Source: an uncultured Eubacteriales bacterium | GTDB lineage: Bacteria; Bacillota; Clostridia; Oscillospirales; Acutalibacteraceae | NCBI GenBank assembly: GCA_934630995.1 | Contig: CAKTXU010000087.1 | Coordinates: 1 to 7,388, forward strand | DNA: 7,388 nucleotides | Direction: 5' to 3' | Program-made: the position numbers and the translations under genes | The notes under the pieces: generated by a model | Databases searched by the model: none | The model's input: the letters and a program-made list of their open reading frames with translations, nothing else | What the model was told of the DNA's origin: nothing | Shown here: in pieces, positions 1-7,225 of the stretch | Numbering within the stretch: position 1 is the stretch's first letter | Layout: each line of letters starts with the position of its first letter

Positions 1-76
1 TGTGCTGGTTGCCTGCGGCGTGGTCGTGGCCGTGGTGCTTGTGAAACGCTCAAAGACCGGCAAAAGCGGCGAATAG
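1..76 (+). CDS. C-terminal end of an upstream membrane-anchored protein (partial)
   Basis: The frame starting at base 2 is open and reads VLVACGVVVAVVLVKRSKTG, then KSGE, then a TAG stop at 74-76. This is a hydrophobic stretch of about 14 residues or more followed by a basic tail, as expected for a C-terminal membrane anchor with its tail in the cytoplasm. The next two large genes end in the same way (hydrophobic helix, then RKSSKQK or RKKKKN), so a third member of that family is a reasonable inference. With only 24 residues visible, the rest of the protein cannot be judged. The next gene starts 17 nt downstream, which suggests one transcript. The TAG is clearly a true stop here, because reading through it would add only about 45 codons of an out-of-frame overlap with the next gene. 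Confidence 0.7.
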   Translation, partial: VLVACGVVVAVVLVKRSKTGKSGE

Positions 77-93
77 GCGCGGGGAGTGGTGAT

Positions 94-2727
94 ATGCATT
101 TTCGCCGTAAAACAGCGGCGTTCCTGCTGGCGGCAATGCTGCCGTTCCCTGCTGCGGCCGGTTTTCTTGTGGTTGGAGAAACCGGTTTGCCGTGTTTCGA
201 ACTGGAAGGGCTGACCCTGACCCTCAATGCGGAGACCGGAGGGGTGGCAGGACTGCGCCTGCATGGCGGCGACGCCCTGTCCGCCTCCACACAGACGGGG
301 TTTTATGTGTCCGATAGAGAAACCGGCGAAGAACGGGCGGTCAGCCTGCCTCTCGTATCAGATGGGAACGGCTACCTTCAGCAAGGGGAGACGGGAACCA
401 GCGGTTTGTCCCTGAAAGCCGTTTATACACGGCAGGGGAAAGCCGTGAGGGTGGATGGAGAGATAACGGACAGTTCGGGACAAAATCGTCAGGTCCGCCT
501 TTCCTACCGTCTGCCGGTCAAGGCTGAAAATCTTGTGTGGTACAACGATCTGGACGATCGTATTCCCGTGAAAAAGAACGGCAGCTACAGCAACGGCACA
601 TCGTATATTGCCGGGCATAAGAGCAGCCTGTACCCCTTCTGCGCGGTGTCCAACGGCAGTCAGGCCGTAGCTATGGCGACTTTGATGGACGAACCGGGTG
701 CCGCCCTGCTGTCCTACGATACCACCGGCGGGCAGGAGAATCTGACGGTGCGGTTCGATTTTCTCCTCTCCGCGTTGACGGAAAAGACCCCGTCCAAGGC
801 GGACTTCCATTTTCTGATTTATGCCCCGGAATATCCGGCGTGGGGGTTCCGGGCGGCGGCGCAGGACTACTATGCGCTGTTTCCGGAATACTTTCAGGTG
901 CGCACCACGGCGCCCGGTAACTGGATGTTCCAGCATACTTACGACGGGCTGCCCGCGCCGGAGGATTTCGGCTTCCGCTATAATGAAACCCCGGGCGGCG
1001 GCTATGCGCTGGATGCACGCTACGGTGTAATTTCCCTGGAATATACCTCGCCCTTCGGCCTGGATATTCCCTGGCCGGGACAGGACAAGGCACGACAGCC
1101 TGGAGCATCCGAAATCGACGTGCGGCTTCAGGAACTGTTGAACAGCGATCCGGGGGTTATGTCCTACGGCTATCCGGGGGTCAGCGAAAGCCGGGCCACC
1201 GAAGCCCTTCTGGCCTCCATGATGACGGGAACGAGCGGGAGACCGGCAGTGATCGATTGGTATACCTACGGTGAAACCATGGGCTTCGCCACCAACCATT
1301 CCCCCGCGCTGCCCGGCTTCAACGGCTTTCAGCTTCAGCTCAAAAAAATCGAACGGGCGGAGCTGTCGGCCAAGCAGAACGGCGGGACCCTGGGCGGCTT
1401 CTATATCGACAATCTGTCGGGCGGCGGCTTCCTCAATTACCGGACCGAGCAATTCGCCTATACGGATACCCCCTTGCTATGGGATGCCGATGGTGCGCCG
1501 GTCATGCCTTCGCTGCACTCCATGTTCGCCTATGCCTCTGCTTTGCGGGAGAAGGCGGTTCAGGAGGACAGGATCATTTTAGCCAATATCGTTTTTCCCG
1601 AAAACGGCGGCGCGCAGCACTATGCGCCGCTGGTGGATGTGCCGGGCAGCGAAATAGGCCCGCGCTGGGGCTGGGATCCTTATATTCAACGGCTGCGGAG
1701 AACCCTGGCCTACCGCAAGCCGTGGACCTTGCTGTATGTCTACGATTTGGATAGTATGCTGGAGATGCAGACCACCAATGAGCAGCGGGAGGCTGTCTTG
1801 AAATCAAGTACGGCCTACGGGCTGTTCGCCAATGTCATCGGCTACCGCGTACCCCTGACGGAGTATGAGAAAGCGCGGCCCCTCTTTCGGAAATACCTGC
1901 CGCTTGTACAGCTTGAGGATAGGCTGGGCTGGGAGCCGCTGACCTTTGCCCGCAGCGGAGAGGATGCCTCTCTGGCGGCGGAGCGGTTCGGTAATCCGGC
2001 CGAGGGCCTGGCGGTAATGACGATGTACAATATCTCCAAGGAGGCGTCTGATCGCACGTTGACGATGGATTTGCAGGCGCTGGCCGTCTCTGAGGAGAGA
2101 CAGCGGGAGCTTATCGTTTATGATATGTTGGCAAACCGCTTTCTGTCCGCGGATTTGGACGAGACGGAGCAGGTTCTGCGCATCAAAGGCACTCTGGGGC
2201 CAGAGGGGCTGAATGTCGCCGCCGTGGGAACACGGAAGGAAATCTGGACGGTTCTGCATGAGCGGCTGTCGGCAAAAGCGGCGCGGGTATCCGCGGCCTT
2301 TGGGGAGATTCCGGCACTGCTGGAGGCGTATGCCGACGTAGTGCCCACCGGCTGGGAGGAACTGAAGGCGGAGATGGACGCCGTAACGGCGCTGCTCTCC
2401 GACCGGGACAAGACGGTGGAAAAGGGGACGGAGCTGAAGGCGGGACTCGACCGGGCCGTTACTCTCGCGTCAGCGGCCCACGACGACATGCTCAATTACC
2501 AGGACGTCTTCGCCATCGAGGTTCTGGATACCTGCCGGGAGATGCAGGAGCTGGCAGGCGGCTTCTTCGATGGAACGGCTGTCTCGCCTGTCATTGACGG
2601 CGAGACGCCGGAAACGTTTCCGGCGGATTGGATGATATGGAGCGTCTGCGGTGGGGTGGTCTTGCTGGCTTTGATCGGTCTGACGGCCTTTCTGCTGGTA
2701 AGCAGGAAAAGTTCCAAACAGAAATGA
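94..2727 (+). CDS. Secreted, membrane-anchored glycoside-hydrolase-like protein (paralogue 1)
   Basis: This complete 877-residue protein has no family name I can assign with certainty. The ATG at 94 is preceded by GGGGAG at 81-86 with 7-nt spacing. Residues 1-22 are a signal peptide: basic HFRRK, a hydrophobic core, and likely cleavage after AAA near residue 22. Residues about 35-245 are rich in predicted beta strands, resembling the N-terminal sandwich of large glycosidases. Residues about 245-620 look like a TIM barrel, with WGFRAAAQDYYALFPEYF (250-267), DFGFRYNETPG (291-301), GGFYIDN (434-440), VDVPGSE (514-520) and WGWDPYIQRLRR (525-536). Residues about 625-715 look like a second beta domain and 716-825 are mostly helical. 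Residues about 846-869 form a membrane helix followed by RKSSKQK. There is no LPXTG motif, so anchoring is by this helix. The acidic residues E298, D439, D515 and E520 are shared with the downstream paralogue and are candidate catalytic or binding positions. Hydrolase activity and a carbohydrate substrate are inferred from overall architecture and from the solute-binding protein encoded nearby. A non-catalytic binding role is also possible. Confidence 0.8.
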   Translation: MHFRRKTAAFLLAAMLPFPAAAGFLVVGETGLPCFELEGLTLTLNAETGGVAGLRLHGGDALSASTQTGFYVSDRETGEERAVSLPLVSDGNGYLQQGETGTSGLSLKAVYTRQGKAVRVDGEITDSSGQNRQVRLSYRLPVKAENLVWYNDLDDRIPVKKNGSYSNGTSYIAGHKSSLYPFCAVSNGSQAVAMATLMDEPGAALLSYDTTGGQENLTVRFDFLLSALTEKTPSKADFHFLIYAPEYPAWGFRAAAQDYYALFPEYFQVRTTAPGNWMFQHTYDGLPAPEDFGFRYNETPGGGYALDARYGVISLEYTSPFGLDIPWPGQDKARQPGASEIDVRLQELLNSDPGVMSYGYPGVSESRATEALLASMMTGTSGRPAVIDWYTYGETMGFATNHSPALPGFNGFQLQLKKIERAELSAKQNGGTLGGFYIDNLSGGGFLNYRTEQFAYTDTPLLWDADGAPVMPSLHSMFAYASALREKAVQEDRIILANIVFPENGGAQHYAPLVDVPGSEIGPRWGWDPYIQRLRRTLAYRKPWTLLYVYDLDSMLEMQTTNEQREAVLKSSTAYGLFANVIGYRVPLTEYEKARPLFRKYLPLVQLEDRLGWEPLTFARSGEDASLAAERFGNPAEGLAVMTMYNISKEASDRTLTMDLQALAVSEERQRELIVYDMLANRFLSADLDETEQVLRIKGTLGPEGLNVAAVGTRKEIWTVLHERLSAKAARVSAAFGEIPALLEAYADVVPTGWEELKAEMDAVTALLSDRDKTVEKGTELKAGLDRAVTLASAAHDDMLNYQDVFAIEVLDTCREMQELAGGFFDGTAVSPVIDGETPETFPADWMIWSVCGGVVLLALIGLTAFLLVSRKSSKQK

Positions 2728-2729
2728 GG
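2726..2729 (+). promoter_or_regulatory. Shine-Dalgarno site deciding the start of paralogue 2
   Basis: GAGG overlaps the TGA stop of the preceding gene (2725-2727). It lies 7 nt before GTG 2737 but only 4 nt before the in-frame TTG at 2734, so the GTG is the better start. The overlap of stop codon and ribosome site suggests translational coupling between the two paralogues. Confidence 0.6.
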
Positions 2730-2736
2730 ATGATTG

Positions 2737-4245
2737 GTGAAACAGTATCATTGGAAAAGAAAGGTGGCGGCATGGATGGTCGCTTCGACAATGGCTGCAG
2801 GTATGGTTCCGATATCCGCGACGGCGGCGGGCGATACAGCCCTCCAAACCGGCAATATGACCCTCGCCCTTGATCCGCAGACGGGCGCGGTGACCTCCGT
2901 TGTCCTGCACGGCGAGGAAAGGGTGGCGGATACGCTGTCCGGCTTCCGCATCACCGATTGCGCGACGGATGCGGTTTATCCCTTCCAGGCGCCGGTGAGC
3001 GGCGGAGATAAGCTCAGTCAGAAGGGCGGCGTAACGGAGGCCGGCCTCACGCTGGAGGCGACCTACAGCCGCCAGGGAAACGCTATCCGGGTGGACGGCG
3101 AAATGAAGGATACGACCGGACGGGAGCGGCTGATTCGTCTGGAATATCTGCTGCCGGTCAAATACGACGGTATGTATTGGTATGACGACACGGAGGACAG
3201 ACGACTTATTGAACGGAACGGGGATTACTCCAATGGCCTGGAGAATCCCCTCCAGGGCCATAAGATGAGCCTGTATCCCTACGGCGTGATTTCCGACGGG
3301 AAGCACGCCGCGGCCGTGGCGGTTCCGATGGATCCGCCCCAGGCTTCTCTGATATCCTATAAAACCACCGATTCTCTGCAGAATATGGTTGTGCGGTTCG
3401 ATTTTGCCCTGACGCCCGCCACAAAAAAGACAGCGTCCAAGGCGTCCTTCAGCTTCCTGATTTATGCGCCCACCCTGCCGCAATGGGGCTTCCGTTCAGC
3501 CACCCAGGAGTATTATGATCTGTTCCCGGAGTATTTCGAGGTCAAATCTCCCGGCGGCGGCAACTGGCTGTTCCAGCATGCTTATGATCAACTGGAGGGG
3601 ATCGAGGACTTTTCCTTCGGCTACAATGAAACCCCCGGCTCCTATGCCTTCGATAAAGAACACGGGGTGGTTTCCTTCCAGTATACGGCTCCGGCGGAAC
3701 AATGGATGGAATGGCCGGGTAAGCCGAAGGAGCCGGAGCCAACCTATGACGATTATATGGGCCGCTTCCAGGAGCTGCTGAATGACACCACCGGCGCATT
3801 GGATCTCAATGGGTTTCCTCTGGTCACCAAGAAAAACGTGGCGGAAGCCATGCGGAATTCCGCCACCCTGCTGGCAGACGGCCGTTACTTCACCGTGGGC
3901 TGGTATGTGTACGGTGAAACGGTGTGCTTTATCACCAACCACAATCCGGATATCCCGGGCTGGAACAGCTATAAGCTGCAGATAAGCAATGTGGAGAAGG
4001 CGGAAAAGGCAGCCGTAGATGAAGGAGTCACCCTCGGTGGGGTGTATATCGACAACCTGGCGGGACTGGGCTCCTACAATTACCGCACCGATCATTTTGC
4101 CTATGCGGACCTGCCTCTTTTATGGGACGCCGACAAACGGCTGGTGCTGCCCACTTACAGCTCCATGTATTCCTACGCCAAGGCTATCCGGGAACGCTGC
4201 GATGCCAATAATCAGCTGATTCTCGCCAATATGGTGTTTCCGTAG
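2737..4245 (+). CDS. N-terminal part of paralogue 2, ending at the amber codon
   Basis: If TAG 4243-4245 terminates, the product is 502 residues from GTG 2737. It would have a signal peptide (cleavage near SATA/AGD, around residues 30-32), the N-terminal beta-rich domain and the first part of the barrel, including YNETPG and GGVYIDN. It would lack VDVPGSE, the last barrel strands, the C-terminal beta domain, the helical region and the membrane anchor. It breaks inside the predicted barrel just after LILANMVFP, so an independently folded, active product seems unlikely. If exported, it would be released rather than anchored. The Shine-Dalgarno for this part overlaps the stop of the preceding gene. 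Confidence 0.6.
   Translation: MKQYHWKRKVAAWMVASTMAAGMVPISATAAGDTALQTGNMTLALDPQTGAVTSVVLHGEERVADTLSGFRITDCATDAVYPFQAPVSGGDKLSQKGGVTEAGLTLEATYSRQGNAIRVDGEMKDTTGRERLIRLEYLLPVKYDGMYWYDDTEDRRLIERNGDYSNGLENPLQGHKMSLYPYGVISDGKHAAAVAVPMDPPQASLISYKTTDSLQNMVVRFDFALTPATKKTASKASFSFLIYAPTLPQWGFRSATQEYYDLFPEYFEVKSPGGGNWLFQHAYDQLEGIEDFSFGYNETPGSYAFDKEHGVVSFQYTAPAEQWMEWPGKPKEPEPTYDDYMGRFQELLNDTTGALDLNGFPLVTKKNVAEAMRNSATLLADGRYFTVGWYVYGETVCFITNHNPDIPGWNSYKLQISNVEKAEKAAVDEGVTLGGVYIDNLAGLGSYNYRTDHFAYADLPLLWDADKRLVLPTYSSMYSYAKAIRERCDANNQLILANMVFP
4243..4245 (+). other. In-frame amber (TAG) codon inside paralogue 2
   Basis: The codon sits between CCG (Pro) and AGG (Arg). Frames before and after it are identical, with no insertion or deletion. 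One base change from GAG, CAG or AAG would create it, and the paralogue has Glu at this site. The following bases (AGGGGT) do not match the known leaky CARYYA-type readthrough context. Confidence 0.9.
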
Positions 4246-5379
4246 AGGGGTTCCGCCCAATATGTCCACATGGTGGATGTGCCGGGCAGCGAAATGGGCC
4301 CTCACTGGGGCTGGGATCCCTACATACAGCGGCTCAGGCGCACCATGGCCTATCGCAAGCCCTGGATGCTGCTGCTCGGACATGATCTGGATTCCGGCTC
4401 CACCTCCGCCAGCAGCTGCCCTCTGGATATCAAGGAGGACATCATGAAATCCGCCGTGGCTTATGGATTGTATGCCAACGTCATCGGCTATCGGGTTCCC
4501 ATGACGGATTATGAAAGCTCCCGGCCTCTGTTCCGGAAGTATACCCCCATTGTGAACATGGAGGATGCGCTGGGATGGAATCCTGTTTCCTGGGCATCGG
4601 CGGATAAGAAGCTGGGGATTGAACGCTTTGGAGAGCTGAAATCCGGTCCCGCCATCTTTACCCTGTACAACACCTTGGAAGAGGAGTTTACCGGAAAGAT
4701 GACCGTCGATTTGAAGGGACTGGAGGTGTCCGGGGAGCGGATGGATTCCCTGATGGCCTTCGAGCTGGTGGGCAATACCCCGGTGGAGATAACCGTGGAC
4801 AAAGAATCCGGCGTTTTGTCCTATGAACGTTCCCTGAAAGCCAAGGACGTATCCGCCGTTATTGTGGGCACGAAAGAGGAAATCTGGTCCATGCTGTTTG
4901 AACGGATCAAGGCCACGGTGGAGAGGGGAGACAAAGCGGCGGAGGAAATTCCGGAGCTGCTGTCGAATTTCGCCGATGAGCTTCCCTCCCAGTGGGAGGC
5001 GCTCATGGCCCATATGAAAACCCTCAGTGCCTTGAAGGACAAGAGTGCCGCCGACGCTCTTGCCCAGGCAAAGACGTTGGTTCACGCGCTGACGGAGAGC
5101 GTCCCGCTGGCCAGGGCGGCCCATGAGGAGATGCTCAATTTCAAGGAGCGATTCGAAATCGACATTCTGAATATTTATACCGACGCGCTGGAGCTGGCGG
5201 CGGGCTTTTTCGGACCGGATGGAGAACAGAATACCGGCGTGTCCGGTGATTCTTCAACGGGACAGACAGGCGGACTGTCCGGCAGCGATATCGCCATCAT
5301 CGTATCGGCTCTTGCCGTAGCGCTGGCGGCGGCGGGAACCACCGCCGCGGTGCTGCTCCGCAAGAAAAAGAAAAACTGA
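4246..5379 (+). CDS. C-terminal part of paralogue 2, downstream of the amber codon
   Basis: The same frame continues from codon 504 to TGA 5377-5379. The first in-frame ATG is at 4270 (MVDVPGSEMG), giving 369 residues. Nothing in this part resembles a signal peptide, so if it were translated separately the barrel remnant would start in the cytoplasm. This argues that it is the rest of the preceding frame, not a gene in its own right. Content in order: end of the barrel (VDVPGSE, WGWDPYIQRLRR, YRKPW), a beta domain with VIVGTKEEIW, a helical segment containing AAHEEMLNFKERFEIDIL, a Gly/Ser/Thr-rich linker, and a membrane helix with the tail RKKKKN. AGAGGGG at 4244-4250 resembles a Shine-Dalgarno but is 19 nt from ATG 4270, too far for efficient initiation. 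Confidence 0.5.
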   Translation, partial: RGSAQYVHMVDVPGSEMGPHWGWDPYIQRLRRTMAYRKPWMLLLGHDLDSGSTSASSCPLDIKEDIMKSAVAYGLYANVIGYRVPMTDYESSRPLFRKYTPIVNMEDALGWNPVSWASADKKLGIERFGELKSGPAIFTLYNTLEEEFTGKMTVDLKGLEVSGERMDSLMAFELVGNTPVEITVDKESGVLSYERSLKAKDVSAVIVGTKEEIWSMLFERIKATVERGDKAAEEIPELLSNFADELPSQWEALMAHMKTLSALKDKSAADALAQAKTLVHALTESVPLARAAHEEMLNFKERFEIDILNIYTDALELAAGFFGPDGEQNTGVSGDSSTGQTGGLSGSDIAIIVSALAVALAAAGTTAAVLLRKKKKN

Positions 5380-5395
5380 ACGGCTTTAGTAGAAT

Positions 5396-5402
5396 AGGGG
5401 GA
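5396..5402 (+). promoter_or_regulatory. Shine-Dalgarno site of the solute-binding lipoprotein gene
   Basis: AGGGGGA lies 5 nt before ATG 5408, a strong and well-spaced site. The 28-nt gap from the previous stop holds no visible promoter or terminator. Confidence 0.6.
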
Positions 5403-5407
5403 ACCTC

Positions 5408-7210
5408 ATGAAAAGAATGAAATGGCTGTCTGCGCTCTGCGCGGGATGCATGCTGCTGTCGTTGGCGTCCGTGCTGGGCGGCTGCAAGCCTAAGCCGCCT
5501 GCCAGCTCCGGCACCGGAGACGACGGGGACATCAACCTGCAGGGCACGGAGCTCCGCTGCTACGCCTGGGGGGATGGACTCAGTGATACGGAGAAGGAGC
5601 GCAACGCCTATATCGAAGAGAAGACCGGCATGAAAATCCGGTATATTAAAATCGCCTATGGGCAGATGGACATGAAATATGTGCTGGATATCTCCGCCGA
5701 CAACGCGCCCGACCTCCTCTACCTGACGGACGAGCGGTTTCCGCGCTATATCGTCCAGCAAATCGGCCAGCCGTTGGATGATTACGCGGAGAAATATCTG
5801 GGCGCGGACGACGAGTGGTGGAAGCTGGTCAAGGAGAAGAGCCCCTTTAAATGGCAGGGCAAGGTTTACGGCGGGTCAACCGGCCCGGCCCCTTATCTCC
5901 TGTGGTACAACAAGACCATGTTCGAGGAGAACGACGTCAAGACCCCTCTGGAATATCTGGAGGAGGGGAACTGGAATTGGGATGCTCTGGCCGCCTGCGG
6001 CAAGGCTTTGACGGCAGATACCGACGGCGACGGCGCCCTGGATCGCTTCGGCTTCCAGAGCTGGAAGGTCGAAAATATGATCATCAACAACGGCGGCAAC
6101 TTCTTTGACTTCCAGAGCGACGGCAAGATCCTGGCTACAGTGGACGATCAGAAGGTTCTTAACGCTCTGGAATATATCCAGCAATCCGGCTACAAGGATA
6201 AATGGATGCGGATATCCGGCGACTGGGTGAAGGATTTCGTCAGTGAGCGCCTGGCCATGACGGTGGAAACCACCTGGTTCCGCAACGATCCGGCCTCCGA
6301 TGTCAAGTTTGAGGTGGATTTCGTACCGCTGCCAGCGGGTCCCGACAATTCGGATGGTGCCCTCCACGGCTATGCGGCTTCCTACGGCATCTGCCGCGGC
6401 GCCAAGAATCCTTACGGCGCTATCGCTTATCTGAAGTATGAGTATGAGTATAACCAAAGCAAAAAGGATCAGCCCAGCGAATACGATCATCTCTATACCG
6501 ACGAGCAGAAGGCCCGGCTCAAGGAATATCAGAAGCTCAGCTTCAACTGCGGCTTCCTGTACGGCGTGGGCGACATGGCGGGGCTGCAGGCGGCCCTCTT
6601 CTCCGACATTCTGTCCGGCACCCCTGTGGCCACCGCCGCCGCCAAGCAGAAGGACGTTTTCCAGGCCGAAGCGGATAAGATGCAGAATTTCGAAATGCCG
6701 GAGGTTCTGCCCTTTACGGCGCCGCCCGTTCTGACCTTTGAGGACGACAGCTATCTGCAGGAAATCATCTTTGAAAATGAGAAGGGTGAGCTGCAGGGCA
6801 TTGATGCGCCGGTCATCACCACCGAACCCGGCGAGGCCATCGACGGCCGTTCCCTGAAATTCAACATCCATCCGGACGATGCCTTCCAGATGTTCCGTTT
6901 TGCAGACGGCTATACCTTCCCGGCCTATCACACCTATACCGTCAGCTTCGATTATAAGATGCTGGAGGATATGAGCGACGGCGGCCGGTTCCTGGTGGCC
7001 ATCTGCCCGAAAAACAGCACGGTGGGCGGACCCCATACCTCACCCGTGGCTCTGACGGATCTGCGGGCCGGAGACAGCGGTACCTTTACCGCTGAAATGG
7101 ACGTGTATTCTTATGGCAATATCGAGGAGTATACCCTGGCCTTTGTCGGCATCAACGCCGGTTCCATCGTCATCGACAACTTCAAAATCGTGGATGTGGC
7201 CGATGCCTGA
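5408..7210 (+). CDS. ABC-transporter extracellular solute-binding lipoprotein (family 1 type) with a C-terminal CBM-like domain
   Basis: This 600-residue lipoprotein is likely the substrate receptor of a sugar ABC importer, tethered to the outer face of the membrane. It has a basic start (MKRMK), a hydrophobic core and the lipobox LGGC, with Cys26 as the lipidated residue. A short Ser/Gly/Asp-rich linker follows. Residues about 47-430 fit the family 1 (COG1653-like) binding fold: ELRCYAWGDG, a first lobe with NAPDLLYLTDE (99-109), YLLWYNKTMFEEN (163-175), GNWNWDAL, the acidic loop DTDGDGALDRFGF (204-216) common in this family, and SERLAMTVETTW (279-290). Such receptors are usually 400-450 residues long. 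The extra 160 residues (about 441-597) begin VLTFEDD, alternate hydrophobic and polar residues like a beta jelly roll, contain DGRSLKFNI (479-487), and end with SIVIDNFKIVDV, typical of carbohydrate-binding-type sandwiches. The ligand is unknown, and a glycan oligosaccharide is inferred from the neighbours. No permease genes are in the window. Confidence 0.85.
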   Translation: MKRMKWLSALCAGCMLLSLASVLGGCKPKPPASSGTGDDGDINLQGTELRCYAWGDGLSDTEKERNAYIEEKTGMKIRYIKIAYGQMDMKYVLDISADNAPDLLYLTDERFPRYIVQQIGQPLDDYAEKYLGADDEWWKLVKEKSPFKWQGKVYGGSTGPAPYLLWYNKTMFEENDVKTPLEYLEEGNWNWDALAACGKALTADTDGDGALDRFGFQSWKVENMIINNGGNFFDFQSDGKILATVDDQKVLNALEYIQQSGYKDKWMRISGDWVKDFVSERLAMTVETTWFRNDPASDVKFEVDFVPLPAGPDNSDGALHGYAASYGICRGAKNPYGAIAYLKYEYEYNQSKKDQPSEYDHLYTDEQKARLKEYQKLSFNCGFLYGVGDMAGLQAALFSDILSGTPVATAAAKQKDVFQAEADKMQNFEMPEVLPFTAPPVLTFEDDSYLQEIIFENEKGELQGIDAPVITTEPGEAIDGRSLKFNIHPDDAFQMFRFADGYTFPAYHTYTVSFDYKMLEDMSDGGRFLVAICPKNSTVGGPHTSPVALTDLRAGDSGTFTAEMDVYSYGNIEEYTLAFVGINAGSIVIDNFKIVDVADA

Positions 7211-7225
7211 CGCTTGAAATGGAAT

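Larger units (their letters stand above)
2737..5379 (+). pseudogene. Secreted, membrane-anchored glycoside-hydrolase-like protein (paralogue 2), interrupted by an in-frame amber codon
   Basis: From GTG 2737 (or TTG 2734) to the TGA at 5377-5379 a single frame would encode 880 residues, against 877 in the preceding gene. The only interruption is TAG at 4243-4245, codon 503, which aligns with Glu503 (GAA, 1600-1602) of the paralogue: NIVFP-E-NGGAQ there, NMVFP-amber-RGSAQ here. By eye about half the residues match along the whole length, more in the barrel. The same landmarks occur in order: signal peptide KQYHWKRK plus a hydrophobic core, WGFRSATQEYYDLFPEYF, YNETPGSYAFD, GGVYIDN (Asp at 4051-4053, codon 439), VDVPGSE and WGWDPYIQRLRR. 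These are followed by the second beta domain, the helical segment, a Gly/Ser/Thr-rich linker, and a C-terminal membrane helix ending RKKKKN. Codon use and reading frame are undisturbed on both sides, so the lesion looks very recent, or is an error, or is read through. I call it an interrupted gene rather than a decayed one. Confidence 0.7.

Noticed and set aside
358..1452. Long antisense open frame (about 364 codons) opposite the first paralogue
   Set aside because: It lies wholly inside a gene with strong protein-level homology to its neighbour. Its residues show no recognisable domain, and long antisense frames are common in GC-rich coding DNA.
2734..2736. TTG as the start of the second paralogue
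   Set aside because: It is in frame, but only 4 nt from the GAGG site; GTG at 2737 has the usual 7-nt spacing. The difference is one residue.
2470..3483. Antisense open frame spanning the junction of the two paralogues
   Set aside because: It has no ribosome site or recognisable product and covers the ends of two real genes; it is a codon-bias shadow.
4243..4245. Pyrrolysine or programmed recoding as the preferred reading of the amber
   Set aside because: There is no evidence in the window for a suppressor tRNA or a downstream insertion element. The family does not resemble methylamine methyltransferases, and a nearby gene uses TAG as a true stop.
4120..5124. Antisense open frame across the amber site
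   Set aside because: It was considered as an alternative gene explaining the interruption, but the sense strand keeps paralogue homology throughout and the antisense translation resembles nothing known to me.
6017..6046. Dockerin or EF-hand domain suggested by DTDGDGALD in the receptor
   Set aside because: A single acidic loop of this kind is a regular feature of family 1 sugar-binding proteins, and there is no second repeat as dockerins require.
5876..7036. Antisense open frame of about 386 codons opposite the solute-binding gene
   Set aside because: The sense strand encodes an unmistakable lipoprotein receptor; the antisense frame is a shadow.
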